DNA of 13,878 nt from an uncultured Oscillospiraceae bacterium. Its GTDB lineage: Bacteria > Bacillota > Clostridia > Oscillospirales > Oscillospiraceae. The stretch's first letter is position 1, and the number at the start of each line of letters is the position of its first letter. The stretch lies in assembly GCA_900754515.1 (NCBI GenBank), contig CAAEDD010000027.1, positions 1-13,878 of the forward strand. Direction: 5' to 3'. Shown piece after piece: positions 6,044 to 13,214 of the stretch. Below the pieces are notes generated by a model that was not told the DNA's origin, made no database searches, and saw only the letters and a program-made list of their open reading frames with translations. Both the position numbers and the translations under genes were made by a program.

Positions 6044-6631
6044 TTATAGTCTTATTGTTTTCGCAGTCTTTTCTGCAATTAATAGCGTCGTGGCTGCCGC
6101 TTGTCCGCAAAAAAACATTCTGCACCACTCAAGTGCCAAAGTATCAGTGTAATAAAACAACACGCATAAAGCCAGGTACAAGAAGCCTAGGCTAAGCGAG
6201 AGACGCCTGTTCCTTTTCTTTTCTGAACTGGACAGAGGCTTGTTTTTTGCAGGTACCGGTGCAATGAGAAAAATAACAGTCAGTGAAAGGCAACTTTCTA
6301 AAAAACAGCTTACGATTGCAGCTGAAGGTGCGAGCATGGTAACAATCATCAAGCTTACACCATAGACAACTGCGTTAAACAAAATGCAGCTTAAATGACG
6401 TTTTGCATGGTATCCCCCTGCTGATAGGCGCAAGGGGATAAACGCAGTAAGGTAAGGGATAAAAAACCACGGATAACCGGCAGCGGCGGAAAGGATGGCC
6501 ATAACGGCTATATTTGCAGCGGTGGAGAGCAGGAGCTCCAGTCCGTATTGATAGGCTTCCATTTCATTTGCCGGAACCACGCCGTTTTTAGCCCAGAGTT
6601 TTGCCAGAGATGCCGCAGCCCTATGTATCAT
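6044..6631 (-). CDS. agrB: AgrB-family autoinducer-peptide processing membrane protease
   Basis: AgrB is an integral membrane cysteine endopeptidase that cuts the AgrD precursor and forms the thiolactone ring of the signal peptide. The 195-residue length is typical. The catalytic pair is visible: His75 in the RLSAGGYHA motif and Cys82, with the same seven-residue spacing as His77/Cys84 of Staphylococcus aureus AgrB. Several hydrophobic segments (about 33-52, 54-68, 82-101, 104-124, 146-162) fit the multi-pass topology. The ATG at 6631 overlaps the agrD stop as ATGA, so translation is coupled. The gene order is agrD then agrB, the reverse of the staphylococcal order. Downstream genes on this strand encode the SH3-like protein and the lipoprotein, after a 465-base gap with its own likely promoter. 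Confidence 0.93.
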   Translation of the reverse strand: MIHRAAASLAKLWAKNGVVPANEMEAYQYGLELLLSTAANIAVMAILSAAAGYPWFFIPYLTAFIPLRLSAGGYHAKRHLSCILFNAVVYGVSLMIVTMLAPSAAIVSCFLESCLSLTVIFLIAPVPAKNKPLSSSEKKRNRRLSLSLGFLYLALCVLFYYTDTLALEWCRMFFCGQAAATTLLIAEKTAKTIRL

Positions 6632-6783
6632 TTCCTGCGGTATTTGTCGAGACTCTTGGGTAGATCAGGCTGGTATGAGAAAAAATAACATGTGGAGTTT
6701 GCCGTCATGATTGCCATGGCCAAGGCAAGGGGTGCAACAATTTCTCCGGCTCTGTTGATGATCTTAAACAGCTTGTTTTTCAT
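6628..6783 (-). CDS. agrD: AgrD-type cyclic autoinducer precursor peptide, 51 aa
   Basis: This is the precursor of a secreted thiolactone quorum-sensing peptide. It begins MKNKLFKIINRAG, an amphipathic leader that would bind the membrane, followed by a small-residue stretch (about 17-28), the signal core NSTCYFFSYQ (29-38), and the charged tail DLPKSLDKYRRK that AgrB recognises. Aligning LPKSL with VPKEL of S. aureus AgrD places the AgrB cut after Ser36. This predicts a five-residue ring of Cys32-Tyr-Phe-Phe-Ser36, with an N-terminal tail of unknown length (possibly NST). The ATG at 6783 follows a GGGAGGAT ribosome site six bases upstream. The stop codon overlaps the agrB start as ATGA. Identification rests on the core, the tail and the position next to agrB. 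Confidence 0.9.
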   Translation of the reverse strand: MKNKLFKIINRAGEIVAPLALAMAIMTANSTCYFFSYQPDLPKSLDKYRRK

Positions 6784-6827
6784 TGGTAAATCCTCCCTCT
6801 TTCTATTTTTATACTATTTGCAGATTA

Positions 6828-6856
6828 ATAGTAACAAACTACAAATATTGTATCAA
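6828..6856 (-). promoter_or_regulatory. Promoter of agrDB
   Basis: On the minus strand, TTGATA (6851-6856), a 17-base spacer and TACTAT (6828-6833) form a good -35/-10 pair 45 bases upstream of agrD. A second possible pair is TTGTTA (6832-6837), 18 bases, TATAAA (6808-6813), but it would leave a very short leader. The LytTR-like repeats at 6868-6897 lie just upstream of the -35 box, as AgrA sites do at activated agr promoters. Confidence 0.5.
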
Positions 6857-6867
6857 TAGCTCTGTCG

Positions 6868-6897
6868 TGAACAGCATTTTTAACAGCGCAAACGGTT
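6868..6897. promoter_or_regulatory. Candidate LytTR (AgrA-like) direct-repeat binding site
   Basis: In minus-strand sense the 9-base units AACCGTTTG and TGCTGTTCA start 21 bases apart, separated by 12 bases. This is the spacing known for AgrA and other LytTR regulators, whose half-sites carry a central GTT. A further AACAGC copy (6882-6887, plus sense) lies between them. The left end is 11 bases from the agrDB -35 box, and the right end overlaps the xre -35 box, so one bound dimer could act on both promoters. Confidence 0.45.
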
Positions 6898-6924
6898 GAA
6901 AATGCAGTTATACTGTTGTAAAAT
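6896..6924 (+). promoter_or_regulatory. Promoter of the xre-agrA-agrC operon
   Basis: TTGAAA (6896-6901), a 17-base spacer and TAAAAT (6919-6924) form a near-consensus promoter 60 bases upstream of the XRE gene, giving a start near 6931. Confidence 0.65.
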
Positions 6925-6933
6925 ACCAGTATA
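6909..6933. promoter_or_regulatory. Inverted repeat over the xre -10 box (operator candidate)
   Basis: TATACTG (6909-6915) and CAGTATA (6927-6933) are exact reverse complements 11 bases apart and straddle the TAAAAT box. This layout is typical for autorepression by an XRE-family dimer, the first gene of this operon. The assignment of the binder is inference. Confidence 0.5.
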
Positions 6934-6983
6934 GATATGTTCAAATATACAGCATCCCTACATATAATTATGGTAAGACAATT

Positions 6984-7325
6984 ATGTATGGGATGGTTAT
7001 TGTGGCACTGAGAATTGCAACGGTCGTTCGCGAGAAACGTAAAGCAAAGGGTTATACTCAGGAGGAACTCGCAGAATTGGCAGGGGTATCTTCCGGATAT
7101 ATTGGTCAGCTTGAGAGGGAGGAGATGACTCCTTCCCTGCCGGTTGTAGCTGTGTTAATCGATATTCTTGGGATAGATGCAAATACTCTCTTCTTTGAAG
7201 ATACTAAAGACAGTATTTCAAAGGAGATTTCGCTGCGTGCTTCCCGTCTTCCTAAAGAAAGTCAGGAGATGGTTCTCGGTATAATTGAGGTAGTTGAGAA
7301 GCTTAACAGAAAAGGCAGGAAATGA
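6984..7325 (+). CDS. XRE-family helix-turn-helix transcriptional regulator, 113 aa
   Basis: This is a DNA-binding repressor-type regulator. Residues about 12-66 form a Cro/CI-type five-helix domain: REKRKAKGYTQEELAELAGV with the recognition helix SSGYIGQLEREE and the closing PSLPVVAVLIDILGI. The C-terminal part (70-113) is helical and charged, probably for dimerisation, and has no known sensor motif. The ATG at 6984 is used, but its ribosome site is poor; the ATG at 6993 or the GTG at 7002 are alternatives. The stop overlaps the response-regulator start as ATGA. An XRE regulator at the head of an agr-type operon is not part of the classical staphylococcal set. With the inverted repeat over its own promoter, it probably adds a second control layer to the quorum circuit. 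Confidence 0.85.
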   Translation: MYGMVIVALRIATVVREKRKAKGYTQEELAELAGVSSGYIGQLEREEMTPSLPVVAVLIDILGIDANTLFFEDTKDSISKEISLRASRLPKESQEMVLGIIEVVEKLNRKGRK

Positions 7326-8020
7326 TGAAGATAGCAATATGCGATGATGAATCTTCGGATTTAAAACTAATTAATAAATACTGTACTCAATACAACCCGG
7401 AAATGCTTACATCATGTTTTTCAAGCGGCGAAGCTTTGCTTGCCGCTTATGAAAAGGATTTTTACGATTTATTGTTTCTGGACATAGAGATGGGGAAGCT
7501 AAACGGCCTTGAGGTTGGAGCCATATTGGCAAAAAGGCCTATTAAACCTGTAATCGTCTTTACAACTCAGAGCCTTAATTATGCTGTCCATGGGTATGGC
7601 ATAGCAATAAAGTACCTACCTAAGCCGATCTCTTATGATACTTTTTCAAAAACCATGGTACTGGCATTGGAGCAGATAATGCCCAAGAAAATTAGCGTCA
7701 CGTCTAACGGTATACAAAAATTTGTCTCGATAAAGGACATACTGTATTTTGAGGTTTTGAGTCATCAGGTGTCTCTTCATTTAAGTTCCGGGGAAACCTT
7801 GTCAATGCGGAGCACTCTTTCTGAGGTTATCAATCAAATTCCCGGCGGAATTTTCGTCCAGCCCCATAAAAGCTACTACATAAATATGAATTATATAGAT
7901 CGTCTTTCTCAGCAGAATATTGTGATGACCAACGGCGATATAATACCAATTGGCCGAAGCAAAAGGGATAACTTTCAGCTTCGGCTCAGTGAGTATATGA
8001 AGGGGAATCGCTTGCAATGA
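7322..8020 (+). CDS. agrA: LytTR-family response regulator (AgrA-like), 232 aa
   Basis: This is the transcription factor of the two-component pair. The receiver domain (1-120) has the acidic pair Asp8-Asp9, phosphoacceptor Asp54 in LLFLDIEMG, Thr81 and Lys101 in LPKP. The LytTR DNA-binding domain (about 123-225) includes the ILYFEVLSHQ strand and the FVQPHKSYYINMNYI motif, the typical LytTR signature. It is expected to be phosphorylated by the kinase encoded next and to bind paired direct repeats; a candidate pair lies at 6868-6897. The ATG at 7322 overlaps the xre stop, a second ATG follows directly at 7325, and AGGAA lies just upstream. The kinase start overlaps its stop as ATGA. The name agrA reflects position and domain type; other LytTR regulators have the same architecture. 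Confidence 0.93.
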   Translation: MMKIAICDDESSDLKLINKYCTQYNPEMLTSCFSSGEALLAAYEKDFYDLLFLDIEMGKLNGLEVGAILAKRPIKPVIVFTTQSLNYAVHGYGIAIKYLPKPISYDTFSKTMVLALEQIMPKKISVTSNGIQKFVSIKDILYFEVLSHQVSLHLSSGETLSMRSTLSEVINQIPGGIFVQPHKSYYINMNYIDRLSQQNIVMTNGDIIPIGRSKRDNFQLRLSEYMKGNRLQ

Positions 8021-9279
8021 ATATCTGGATTGAACTGGCCACGGTTGCAGTGGAGCTTTTTCTTCCCTGGTATTTCTTTTCCGGAATGTTAGGGAAATCC
8101 AGCAGTCCAAGAGTTCTCAAAATCCTGACCGGCATAATTTATGGGGCAGCGCTGTCGGCACTGTCTCTCTTTGTTCAATCTTCTCCCACACGTTCAGCTG
8201 CCATCATGATTCTCACCTTCCTTGCCGCCAAAATCTATTATAGGAAAAGCTGGGTTACTACAGTATATCCCACTGTTTTGTTCTTCTTGTTTGCCATACT
8301 CTCGGACATACTATGTGGAACACTTTTGCAGCTCAGTGGAGTTCCTTCAGACGCACTAATGGGCGATGGGATTGCCCGGTTGATTTATAACATTTTCTGT
8401 AAGCTTATTCACCTGATATGTCTGTACATTATTTTGATACTCGTAAAAGCGCCCTCTGATATGAAGAGCATTCTCAAGGCCTTGCCGCTATTGTCTTGTC
8501 AGCTTTTAAGTATATACATATGCCAGCAAAATTATTTGATTGTTATTCAAAATGACGGTCCAAGCTTTATACGTTTTGAAACACTCAGCTTGCTGTACAT
8601 AAACCTTATCATGTGTGCTTTTGTGGATACCTTAAACCGTTCTCATGAAAGAGAAAAAGAAGCGGAGGAGGCAAAGCAGCAATTAACTCTTCAAAAAAAC
8701 TATTATCTTGATATACTGGAGCGGCAAGAAGAGACCCGCAGCCTCTGGCATGACATAAAAAAATACATGGCATCTATGGAAGCTTTAGTTGCAAGCGAAA
8801 ATAAGCAGGAAGCTCAGCAGTGTCTTGACAGGCTTCAATTTGTCTTTTCAGATATTATCAACTCTGTTGATACAGGTAATACATTGATAGACAGCATATT
8901 GAATTATGGAATGAAGAAAGCCTCGGAAGTGGGTGTTAGCCTGCAGCCGGAAATTTGGGTAGATAAGGAAATACGATTTCCCGCGGCTGATCTTTTTGTC
9001 ATTATAGGCAACACTTTAGATAATGCGATTGAAGCATGCAGTTTGCTTGGAGAAGAAGCTGACAAAGTTGTTTCAATATGTCTGCATCAAAAGAACCATC
9101 TTCTTCTGTATGAAATTGAAAATCATTACAGCAATGAAAAGCCCCATAAGGCCGGGAAAATACATGGATATGGTTTGAAAAATGTGGAAGCCTGTGTGAA
9201 ACGTAACGACGGCTTGATGTCTGTTGCAAAAGAAGGCGGCATATTCAAGGTGTCAATTCAGCTCAGTCTTGGGGAATAG
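8017..9279 (+). CDS. agrC: AgrC-type membrane sensor histidine kinase, 420 aa
   Basis: This is the membrane receptor kinase expected to sense the cyclic peptide. The N-terminal half (about 1-205) has six hydrophobic segments, as in AgrC receptors. A coiled-coil linker (about 207-240, rich in Glu, Lys and Gln) leads to the phosphoacceptor His245 in SLWHDIKKYM. The GHKL ATPase part shows the N box GNTLDNAIEA (331-340), a degenerate D box around EIENHYSNE (366-374), and the G box GYGLKNV (384-390). Such a His-Asp motif and ATPase type mark the HPK10 class, which works with LytTR regulators. The ATG at 8017 overlaps the response-regulator stop. A strong terminator follows at 9328. Ligand identity is inferred from the divergent agrDB pair. 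Confidence 0.92.
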   Translation: MNIWIELATVAVELFLPWYFFSGMLGKSSSPRVLKILTGIIYGAALSALSLFVQSSPTRSAAIMILTFLAAKIYYRKSWVTTVYPTVLFFLFAILSDILCGTLLQLSGVPSDALMGDGIARLIYNIFCKLIHLICLYIILILVKAPSDMKSILKALPLLSCQLLSIYICQQNYLIVIQNDGPSFIRFETLSLLYINLIMCAFVDTLNRSHEREKEAEEAKQQLTLQKNYYLDILERQEETRSLWHDIKKYMASMEALVASENKQEAQQCLDRLQFVFSDIINSVDTGNTLIDSILNYGMKKASEVGVSLQPEIWVDKEIRFPAADLFVIIGNTLDNAIEACSLLGEEADKVVSICLHQKNHLLLYEIENHYSNEKPHKAGKIHGYGLKNVEACVKRNDGLMSVAKEGGIFKVSIQLSLGE

Positions 9280-9327
9280 GTGGTCTTAGCAGTAGCGTAT
9301 AGTTAAGACTAAGGGCATACATGCAAA

Positions 9328-9364
9328 AGCTCCGGGTGATGCTATATCACTCGGAGCTTTTTTT
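9328..9364 (+). terminator. Rho-independent terminator of the xre-agrA-agrC operon
   Basis: AGCTCCGGGTGAT (9328-9340) pairs with 9346-9358 (13 pairs including one G-T wobble) around a 5-base loop, followed by seven T (9358-9364). An A-run precedes the stem (9325-9328), so it may also stop weak transcription from the rhodanese side. Confidence 0.9.
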
Positions 9365-9366
9365 GC

Positions 9367-9393
9367 AAATGCGTCTCACAGTGAGACAGATTT
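9367..9393. repeat. 27-base palindrome, copy 2
   Basis: AAATGCGTCTCAC (9367-9379), one central base, and GTGAGACAGATTT (9381-9393) pair at 11 of 13 positions. It shares the core GTCTCAC/GTGAGAC and the outer AAAT/ATTT with the perfect copy at 1841-1867. It lies between the agrC terminator and the 3' end of the rhodanese gene. Confidence 0.7.
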
Positions 9394-9399
9394 AATTGG

Positions 9400-9882
9400 T
9401 CAAAACATTCCCATCATACTGCACTTCAGTATGAAGTATAGTCTGGCAGGATCATTCATATAGGCGGCGTAACTTCCCTGCTGTCGCAGATTTTCGTTGC
9501 CTTGCGGCTCCGTCTCATAGGGCCAGGTATTGATGCCTCCAAATTCGTAGATATTGGCATGGCCCAGCTCAGCCAGCGCAGAAGAGGCGGTCTTGCTGCG
9601 GTTTCCGCCGTGGCAGTACACCAGCACCGTGGAGTCCTTCTCAGGAATCACCTGGGCAGCAGTCTCCTCGTCGATCGTGCCTACCGGCAGCAGAACAGCT
9701 CCGTGGATATGGCCGCTGTCATATTCGTCCTGTTCCCGTACGTCCAGGATGATGACCGTCTGAGTGTCCATCATTTCCTTGGCTTCCTCCTGAGTAATCT
9801 GCCGGTAGGTGTTTTTGGCGGCATTTCCGCCGCATCCGGTCAACATCAGTATGGTCAGCAGTAATGTTATAATCCGTTTCAT
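9400..9882 (-). CDS. Rhodanese-domain lipoprotein, 160 aa
   Basis: This is a membrane-anchored sulfurtransferase-type protein. It has a signal peptide with lipobox Leu-Thr-Gly-Cys (Cys17 predicted lipidated), then a single rhodanese domain (about 27-125). Markers are the LDVREQDEYDSGHIHGA stretch and the active loop CHGGNRS with catalytic Cys90. Such proteins transfer sulfane sulfur or bind thiol compounds outside the membrane; the real substrate is unknown. The last 35 residues (after PYETE) extend beyond the usual end of the domain and include another Cys, with no known motif. The ATG at 9882 has a GGAGGA ribosome site about six bases upstream and overlaps the stop of the SGNH hydrolase gene as ATGA, so the two are translationally coupled. 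Confidence 0.88.
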   Translation of the reverse strand: MKRIITLLLTILMLTGCGGNAAKNTYRQITQEEAKEMMDTQTVIILDVREQDEYDSGHIHGAVLLPVGTIDEETAAQVIPEKDSTVLVYCHGGNRSKTASSALAELGHANIYEFGGINTWPYETEPQGNENLRQQGSYAAYMNDPARLYFILKCSMMGMF

Positions 9883-10412
9883 TTGAATTCCTCCAAAAGC
9901 CTGGCAGCAAAGATCTTGTGTCCTTGTTCTGTAAAGTGTACGCCGTCATAGGCCAGTGGAATATCCCAGTTCCCGGCATCGGCAAAACGGATATCTATTC
10001 GTTCTGCCAGGGCCTGGCAGAGCCGAGCGAAAGTACGGGAGTCATCAATGAGTTGCTGGCTTGGCACCCACTCTCCCAGGGCCATCGGCGGCGGGGCAAT
10101 AAGCATAATCTTGCTTTGTTCTAACGGAACAGCGGTAAGAAATCGCTCCAACCTCTCGGCCACCTGCTCCGGACTTCGCCCCTGAAGCAAGTCGTTAGTT
10201 CCCAGCATAATAATCAGCAGGTCAATATTGGCGGCAAAGTCTGGAGCAGTGCTTGGAATCTCCCGTCCGTTCTGCCCCATATTGAGGACTGTCCATCCGG
10301 TTTTCGCAGCTAATATGTCCACCCATCGGCTATCCTCATCGTAGCGCCCGCCAAAATGGTCTCTTGGGTAATAGCCATAAGTGTTTGAATCACCGAAGCA
10401 GATTACTTTCAT
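9879..10412 (-). CDS. SGNH/GDSL-type hydrolase, 177 aa
   Basis: This is an ester hydrolase of the SGNH superfamily, probably cytoplasmic as no signal peptide is seen. All four blocks are present: block I FGDSN with nucleophile Ser9, block II GQNG (Gly46), block III GTND (Asn73), and block V DGVH (Asp156, His159). Similar single-domain enzymes act as arylesterases, acetyl esterases or acyl-thioesterases; the substrate cannot be told. The start is the ATG at 10412, with GAGGAG seven bases upstream; a longer frame to 10601 would run antiparallel-free but overlap the helicase gene and lacks family similarity. It begins 37 bases after the helicase stop and overlaps the rhodanese start by ATGA, so these genes may share a transcript. 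Confidence 0.9.
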   Translation of the reverse strand: MKVICFGDSNTYGYYPRDHFGGRYDEDSRWVDILAAKTGWTVLNMGQNGREIPSTAPDFAANIDLLIIMLGTNDLLQGRSPEQVAERLERFLTAVPLEQSKIMLIAPPPMALGEWVPSQQLIDDSRTFARLCQALAERIDIRFADAGNWDIPLAYDGVHFTEQGHKIFAARLLEEFK

Positions 10413-10449
10413 CCTCTGTCTCCTCTTTTTCATTTGTATCTGTGTTATA

Positions 10450-13167
10450 TCAGCTGTTGGAGACCGCCGCTTGCAGCGCCTGTTCCATGCGCTCTTTCTC
10501 ACCGCTTCCATCTGTCCTAAGCCGCAGCAGCGGTATGCCGCAGAGTTTGAAAATTCTGTTCTTCTTTTCGTCTCTGCTCGCTTGTAGGCTTCCGGCAGCA
10601 TGGAAAGAGGCCCCGTCCACCTCTACTGCCAGCAGAGGGGATTTGTCCATACGACGGAACAAGAGAAAATCCACATGGGTTAGAGGGTTGCGGGCGTAAG
10701 CTGTCTCCTCCTCCGTCAGTTGGGAGTAGTCTTTCACCAAATTGACCAGCGACACATGAGCTGCACATTCCACGAAGGAAAACTCTTCTTTCTGAAGCAC
10801 ATTCTGTATTACTGCATAGGCGAGGTTCTCCGAATCATATTCAGAAACTCTCCCATGCTTTTTAAGGAAAGCCCGTCTCTCCTGAGCATAGCCCTGATAG
10901 AGCAAATCAAACACAGAGTAAACCGTACTCTCTATGACCGCACAGTTATTGTACTCAACATAGCGGGCCAAGTCCCCATAGTTGGTGCGGTCATTTTGCG
11001 GATTCTGAGAAGTGACAACCGTCAATGATTTGACCGCTCTGGATACAACCACATTCAGCAGCCGGGGATCATCCACAAATTTCGTAATGACATTATCTAC
11101 AGATGTCAGAATAATGGCATCCTTCTCCCGTCCCTGGAACTTATGAACGGTAGCTACTTCCATATCCTTTCCCAACTGTGCTTGAATTGCCGCCACCTGG
11201 TCTGCATACGGTGAAATAATTCCTATGCTCTTATATCCTTCTCTTACCAGGCGGGGAAGTACCTCCTGTCTAATCACGTCGATCTGTCTTTGATTTATAT
11301 GGCCACGGGCATGGTTTCCCGGCGTCGTCTTGTATATGGTCAGTACATCCGGCTCTTCATGATCCTCCGTCATAACGATGAGCTTCCCACCATAAAATTT
11401 TTGGTTGCAGAAATTGATAATCTTGGGATGGCACCGATAGTGCTCCCGCAAAAGCACATTGGGAGCCTCCGGCCAGGCCGCAATGGCAGAGGACAGCAGA
11501 CTGTGTTTAGAAAAGTGATAGACTTCGGGGAGTGAATAATGATTCCAGATTTCCTCACTGATTTGACGGTTCTCTTTGTCCAGCACATTAGGTAGCTGCT
11601 GAAGATCACCGACAATAACTATATTTTTAGCGCAGGAAAAAGCCAGTACACCAGTAGCCAGATCAACCTGAGAGGCTTCGTCTACAATAAGATAGTCATA
11701 TACATAGTCAGAATTTAATGATTTCTTGATAGAATGTGTTGTACTCAGCACCACAGGGTACTCCCAATTGAACTCCTTAGACTTTGCTCGGAAATCTTTA
11801 ATCTCAAAGCATTGACGAGGATTTTTCCAACGGTATTTTTCACTCAATTCCGCCTTAAATAATCTCATGGATTTTTCGCTTAGCTCTGCCATTTTCTCTT
11901 CGAAGGCATACTCCGCAAGTTTCTTCTCCAGCTGGGCCTGTTCTTCTATCAACTCTTGTCTCCGTACTACATAGAACTGCCGTTGGAGGTATGGAATTAC
12001 CAGTTCCGGCGTTTGAAGGAATATTTTCAAAGCACTGCGATTGAAACGAAACAGAATGGATATTTTCTGTAGTAGGCCCAATTTACTCTCCTGTTGGGCA
12101 TACTGTTCATACTCTAACCAAAGGGACAAAATTTTTTGAGAGGAGAGTCCTTTCACCTCATCTCTGGGTGCTTGGGCATAGGTGCTGTAGTATTCCCCGA
12201 AATAATGCTGCTCCGGTGTCAACTGTAGTAATTCCTGTTCAATGGCGGCAATGCGGTTCTTGGCATTGAGCATCTCACTTAGTTCTCTGGAGAGCGATGT
12301 AACTGTTTGATTCAACTGAGTCTTTTCTTCCGACCCAAGCGTCCAGGCTACCATGTCAGGATATCTGCCCGTCTGCGACTCCAAAAATTTGTTTCTATTG
12401 CAATAATTTCCAAGAAAAGCAGTCAAAAAAGAGAGTTCCTTTTTCTCCAGCTTTTCCACCACATTCATGGTAGCAGAGTTGTTGTTAGAGACCACGGCCA
12501 CCGTCTTACCGTTGCGAACCACATTAGCTATAATATTAAGAATGGTCTGGGTCTTACCGGTTCCAGGCGGTCCTTGTATGATACTCACCTGGGAAGAAAA
12601 GGCGTTCTCCACTGCCGTTTTCTGGCTCTGGTTCAGTCCGAAAGGGTAAATTATTGTTTCTGGAGGCACTCTCTCAGCAAGCTTCTTAGAGAAATCCAGG
12701 TAGCAGGACAATACAGTCGTATCACTAACAGCCTTGCAGTACTCATACTGCTGTTGCAGAATATTTTCTCCATCCTCCACTACAAGGCCGACTGCTGTTG
12801 CAGTTTTTTTGAAATAATCAAATATGTCTTGCTGTTTCTTTTCGGCAAGGCAATTTTTTTGTAGCATTACTCGGCTTTTAGGGTATGTAAATTTCTCTTT
12901 CCCTGAGAAGAAAAAGCGGTAAAAAGGACCAAAATCCAGAATCCTTTCAACCTGTAAAAGGGTTCTCCCATCAACAGTAATAATAAACTCCGAAGGGTTG
13001 ATCTCCTTCTTCACTTTTAGGAGCTTCACTCTTTCCGCATTGTACCGATATGTTTTTGTGTGACCGGTATAAGTCACTTCACATATGCCGCCTTGAAAGC
13101 GCACATTGGCGACATCGTCGGTTCTATCTTGTCCATCGATCAGAAGTAAAAATTTTCCCTTATCCAT
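10450..13167 (-). CDS. UPF1-like superfamily 1 helicase fused to a PD-(D/E)XK-like nuclease domain, 905 aa
   Basis: This is a large nucleic-acid motor with a nuclease tail, probably in phage or plasmid defence. After an N-terminal beta-rich region (1-170), the helicase shows Walker A GPPGTGKT (199-206), an inserted coiled region (about 280-440), Walker B VDEAS (495-499), motif III VGDLQQLP (519-526), motif IV REHYRCHP (574-581), motif V VHKFQGREKD (674-683) and motif VI VVVSRA (706-711). The C-terminal 130 residues resemble the DUF2726/restriction-endonuclease-like fold: Asp833 in HVDF, Glu849 and Asp851 in AVEVDG, and the RDEKKNRIFKLCGIPLLRL end. A ribosome site AAAGGAT lies six bases before the ATG at 13167. 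The upstream gene, 47 bases away on the same strand, is a GmrSD-like HNH nuclease. Nuclease activity is inferred from residues only. Confidence 0.9.
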   Translation of the reverse strand: MDKGKFLLLIDGQDRTDDVANVRFQGGICEVTYTGHTKTYRYNAERVKLLKVKKEINPSEFIITVDGRTLLQVERILDFGPFYRFFFSGKEKFTYPKSRVMLQKNCLAEKKQQDIFDYFKKTATAVGLVVEDGENILQQQYEYCKAVSDTTVLSCYLDFSKKLAERVPPETIIYPFGLNQSQKTAVENAFSSQVSIIQGPPGTGKTQTILNIIANVVRNGKTVAVVSNNNSATMNVVEKLEKKELSFLTAFLGNYCNRNKFLESQTGRYPDMVAWTLGSEEKTQLNQTVTSLSRELSEMLNAKNRIAAIEQELLQLTPEQHYFGEYYSTYAQAPRDEVKGLSSQKILSLWLEYEQYAQQESKLGLLQKISILFRFNRSALKIFLQTPELVIPYLQRQFYVVRRQELIEEQAQLEKKLAEYAFEEKMAELSEKSMRLFKAELSEKYRWKNPRQCFEIKDFRAKSKEFNWEYPVVLSTTHSIKKSLNSDYVYDYLIVDEASQVDLATGVLAFSCAKNIVIVGDLQQLPNVLDKENRQISEEIWNHYSLPEVYHFSKHSLLSSAIAAWPEAPNVLLREHYRCHPKIINFCNQKFYGGKLIVMTEDHEEPDVLTIYKTTPGNHARGHINQRQIDVIRQEVLPRLVREGYKSIGIISPYADQVAAIQAQLGKDMEVATVHKFQGREKDAIILTSVDNVITKFVDDPRLLNVVVSRAVKSLTVVTSQNPQNDRTNYGDLARYVEYNNCAVIESTVYSVFDLLYQGYAQERRAFLKKHGRVSEYDSENLAYAVIQNVLQKEEFSFVECAAHVSLVNLVKDYSQLTEEETAYARNPLTHVDFLLFRRMDKSPLLAVEVDGASFHAAGSLQASRDEKKNRIFKLCGIPLLRLRTDGSGEKERMEQALQAAVSNS

Positions 13168-13214
13168 GTTGGTATCCTTTTACCGGAATATTTCAGTCTA
13201 TTTTAAGTCAACAT

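Noticed and set aside
9719..9985. 88-codon minus-strand ORF across the SGNH/rhodanese junction
   Set aside because: It is out of frame with two genes that carry full active-site motifs and overlap by ATGA.
10413..10601. N-terminal extension of the SGNH hydrolase
   Set aside because: The extra 63 residues overlap the end of the helicase gene in another frame, are not family-like, and a strong ribosome site precedes the ATG at 10412.
12307..12864. 185-codon plus-strand ORF
   Set aside because: It is antisense to the helicase Walker A region; no domain or ribosome site is seen.
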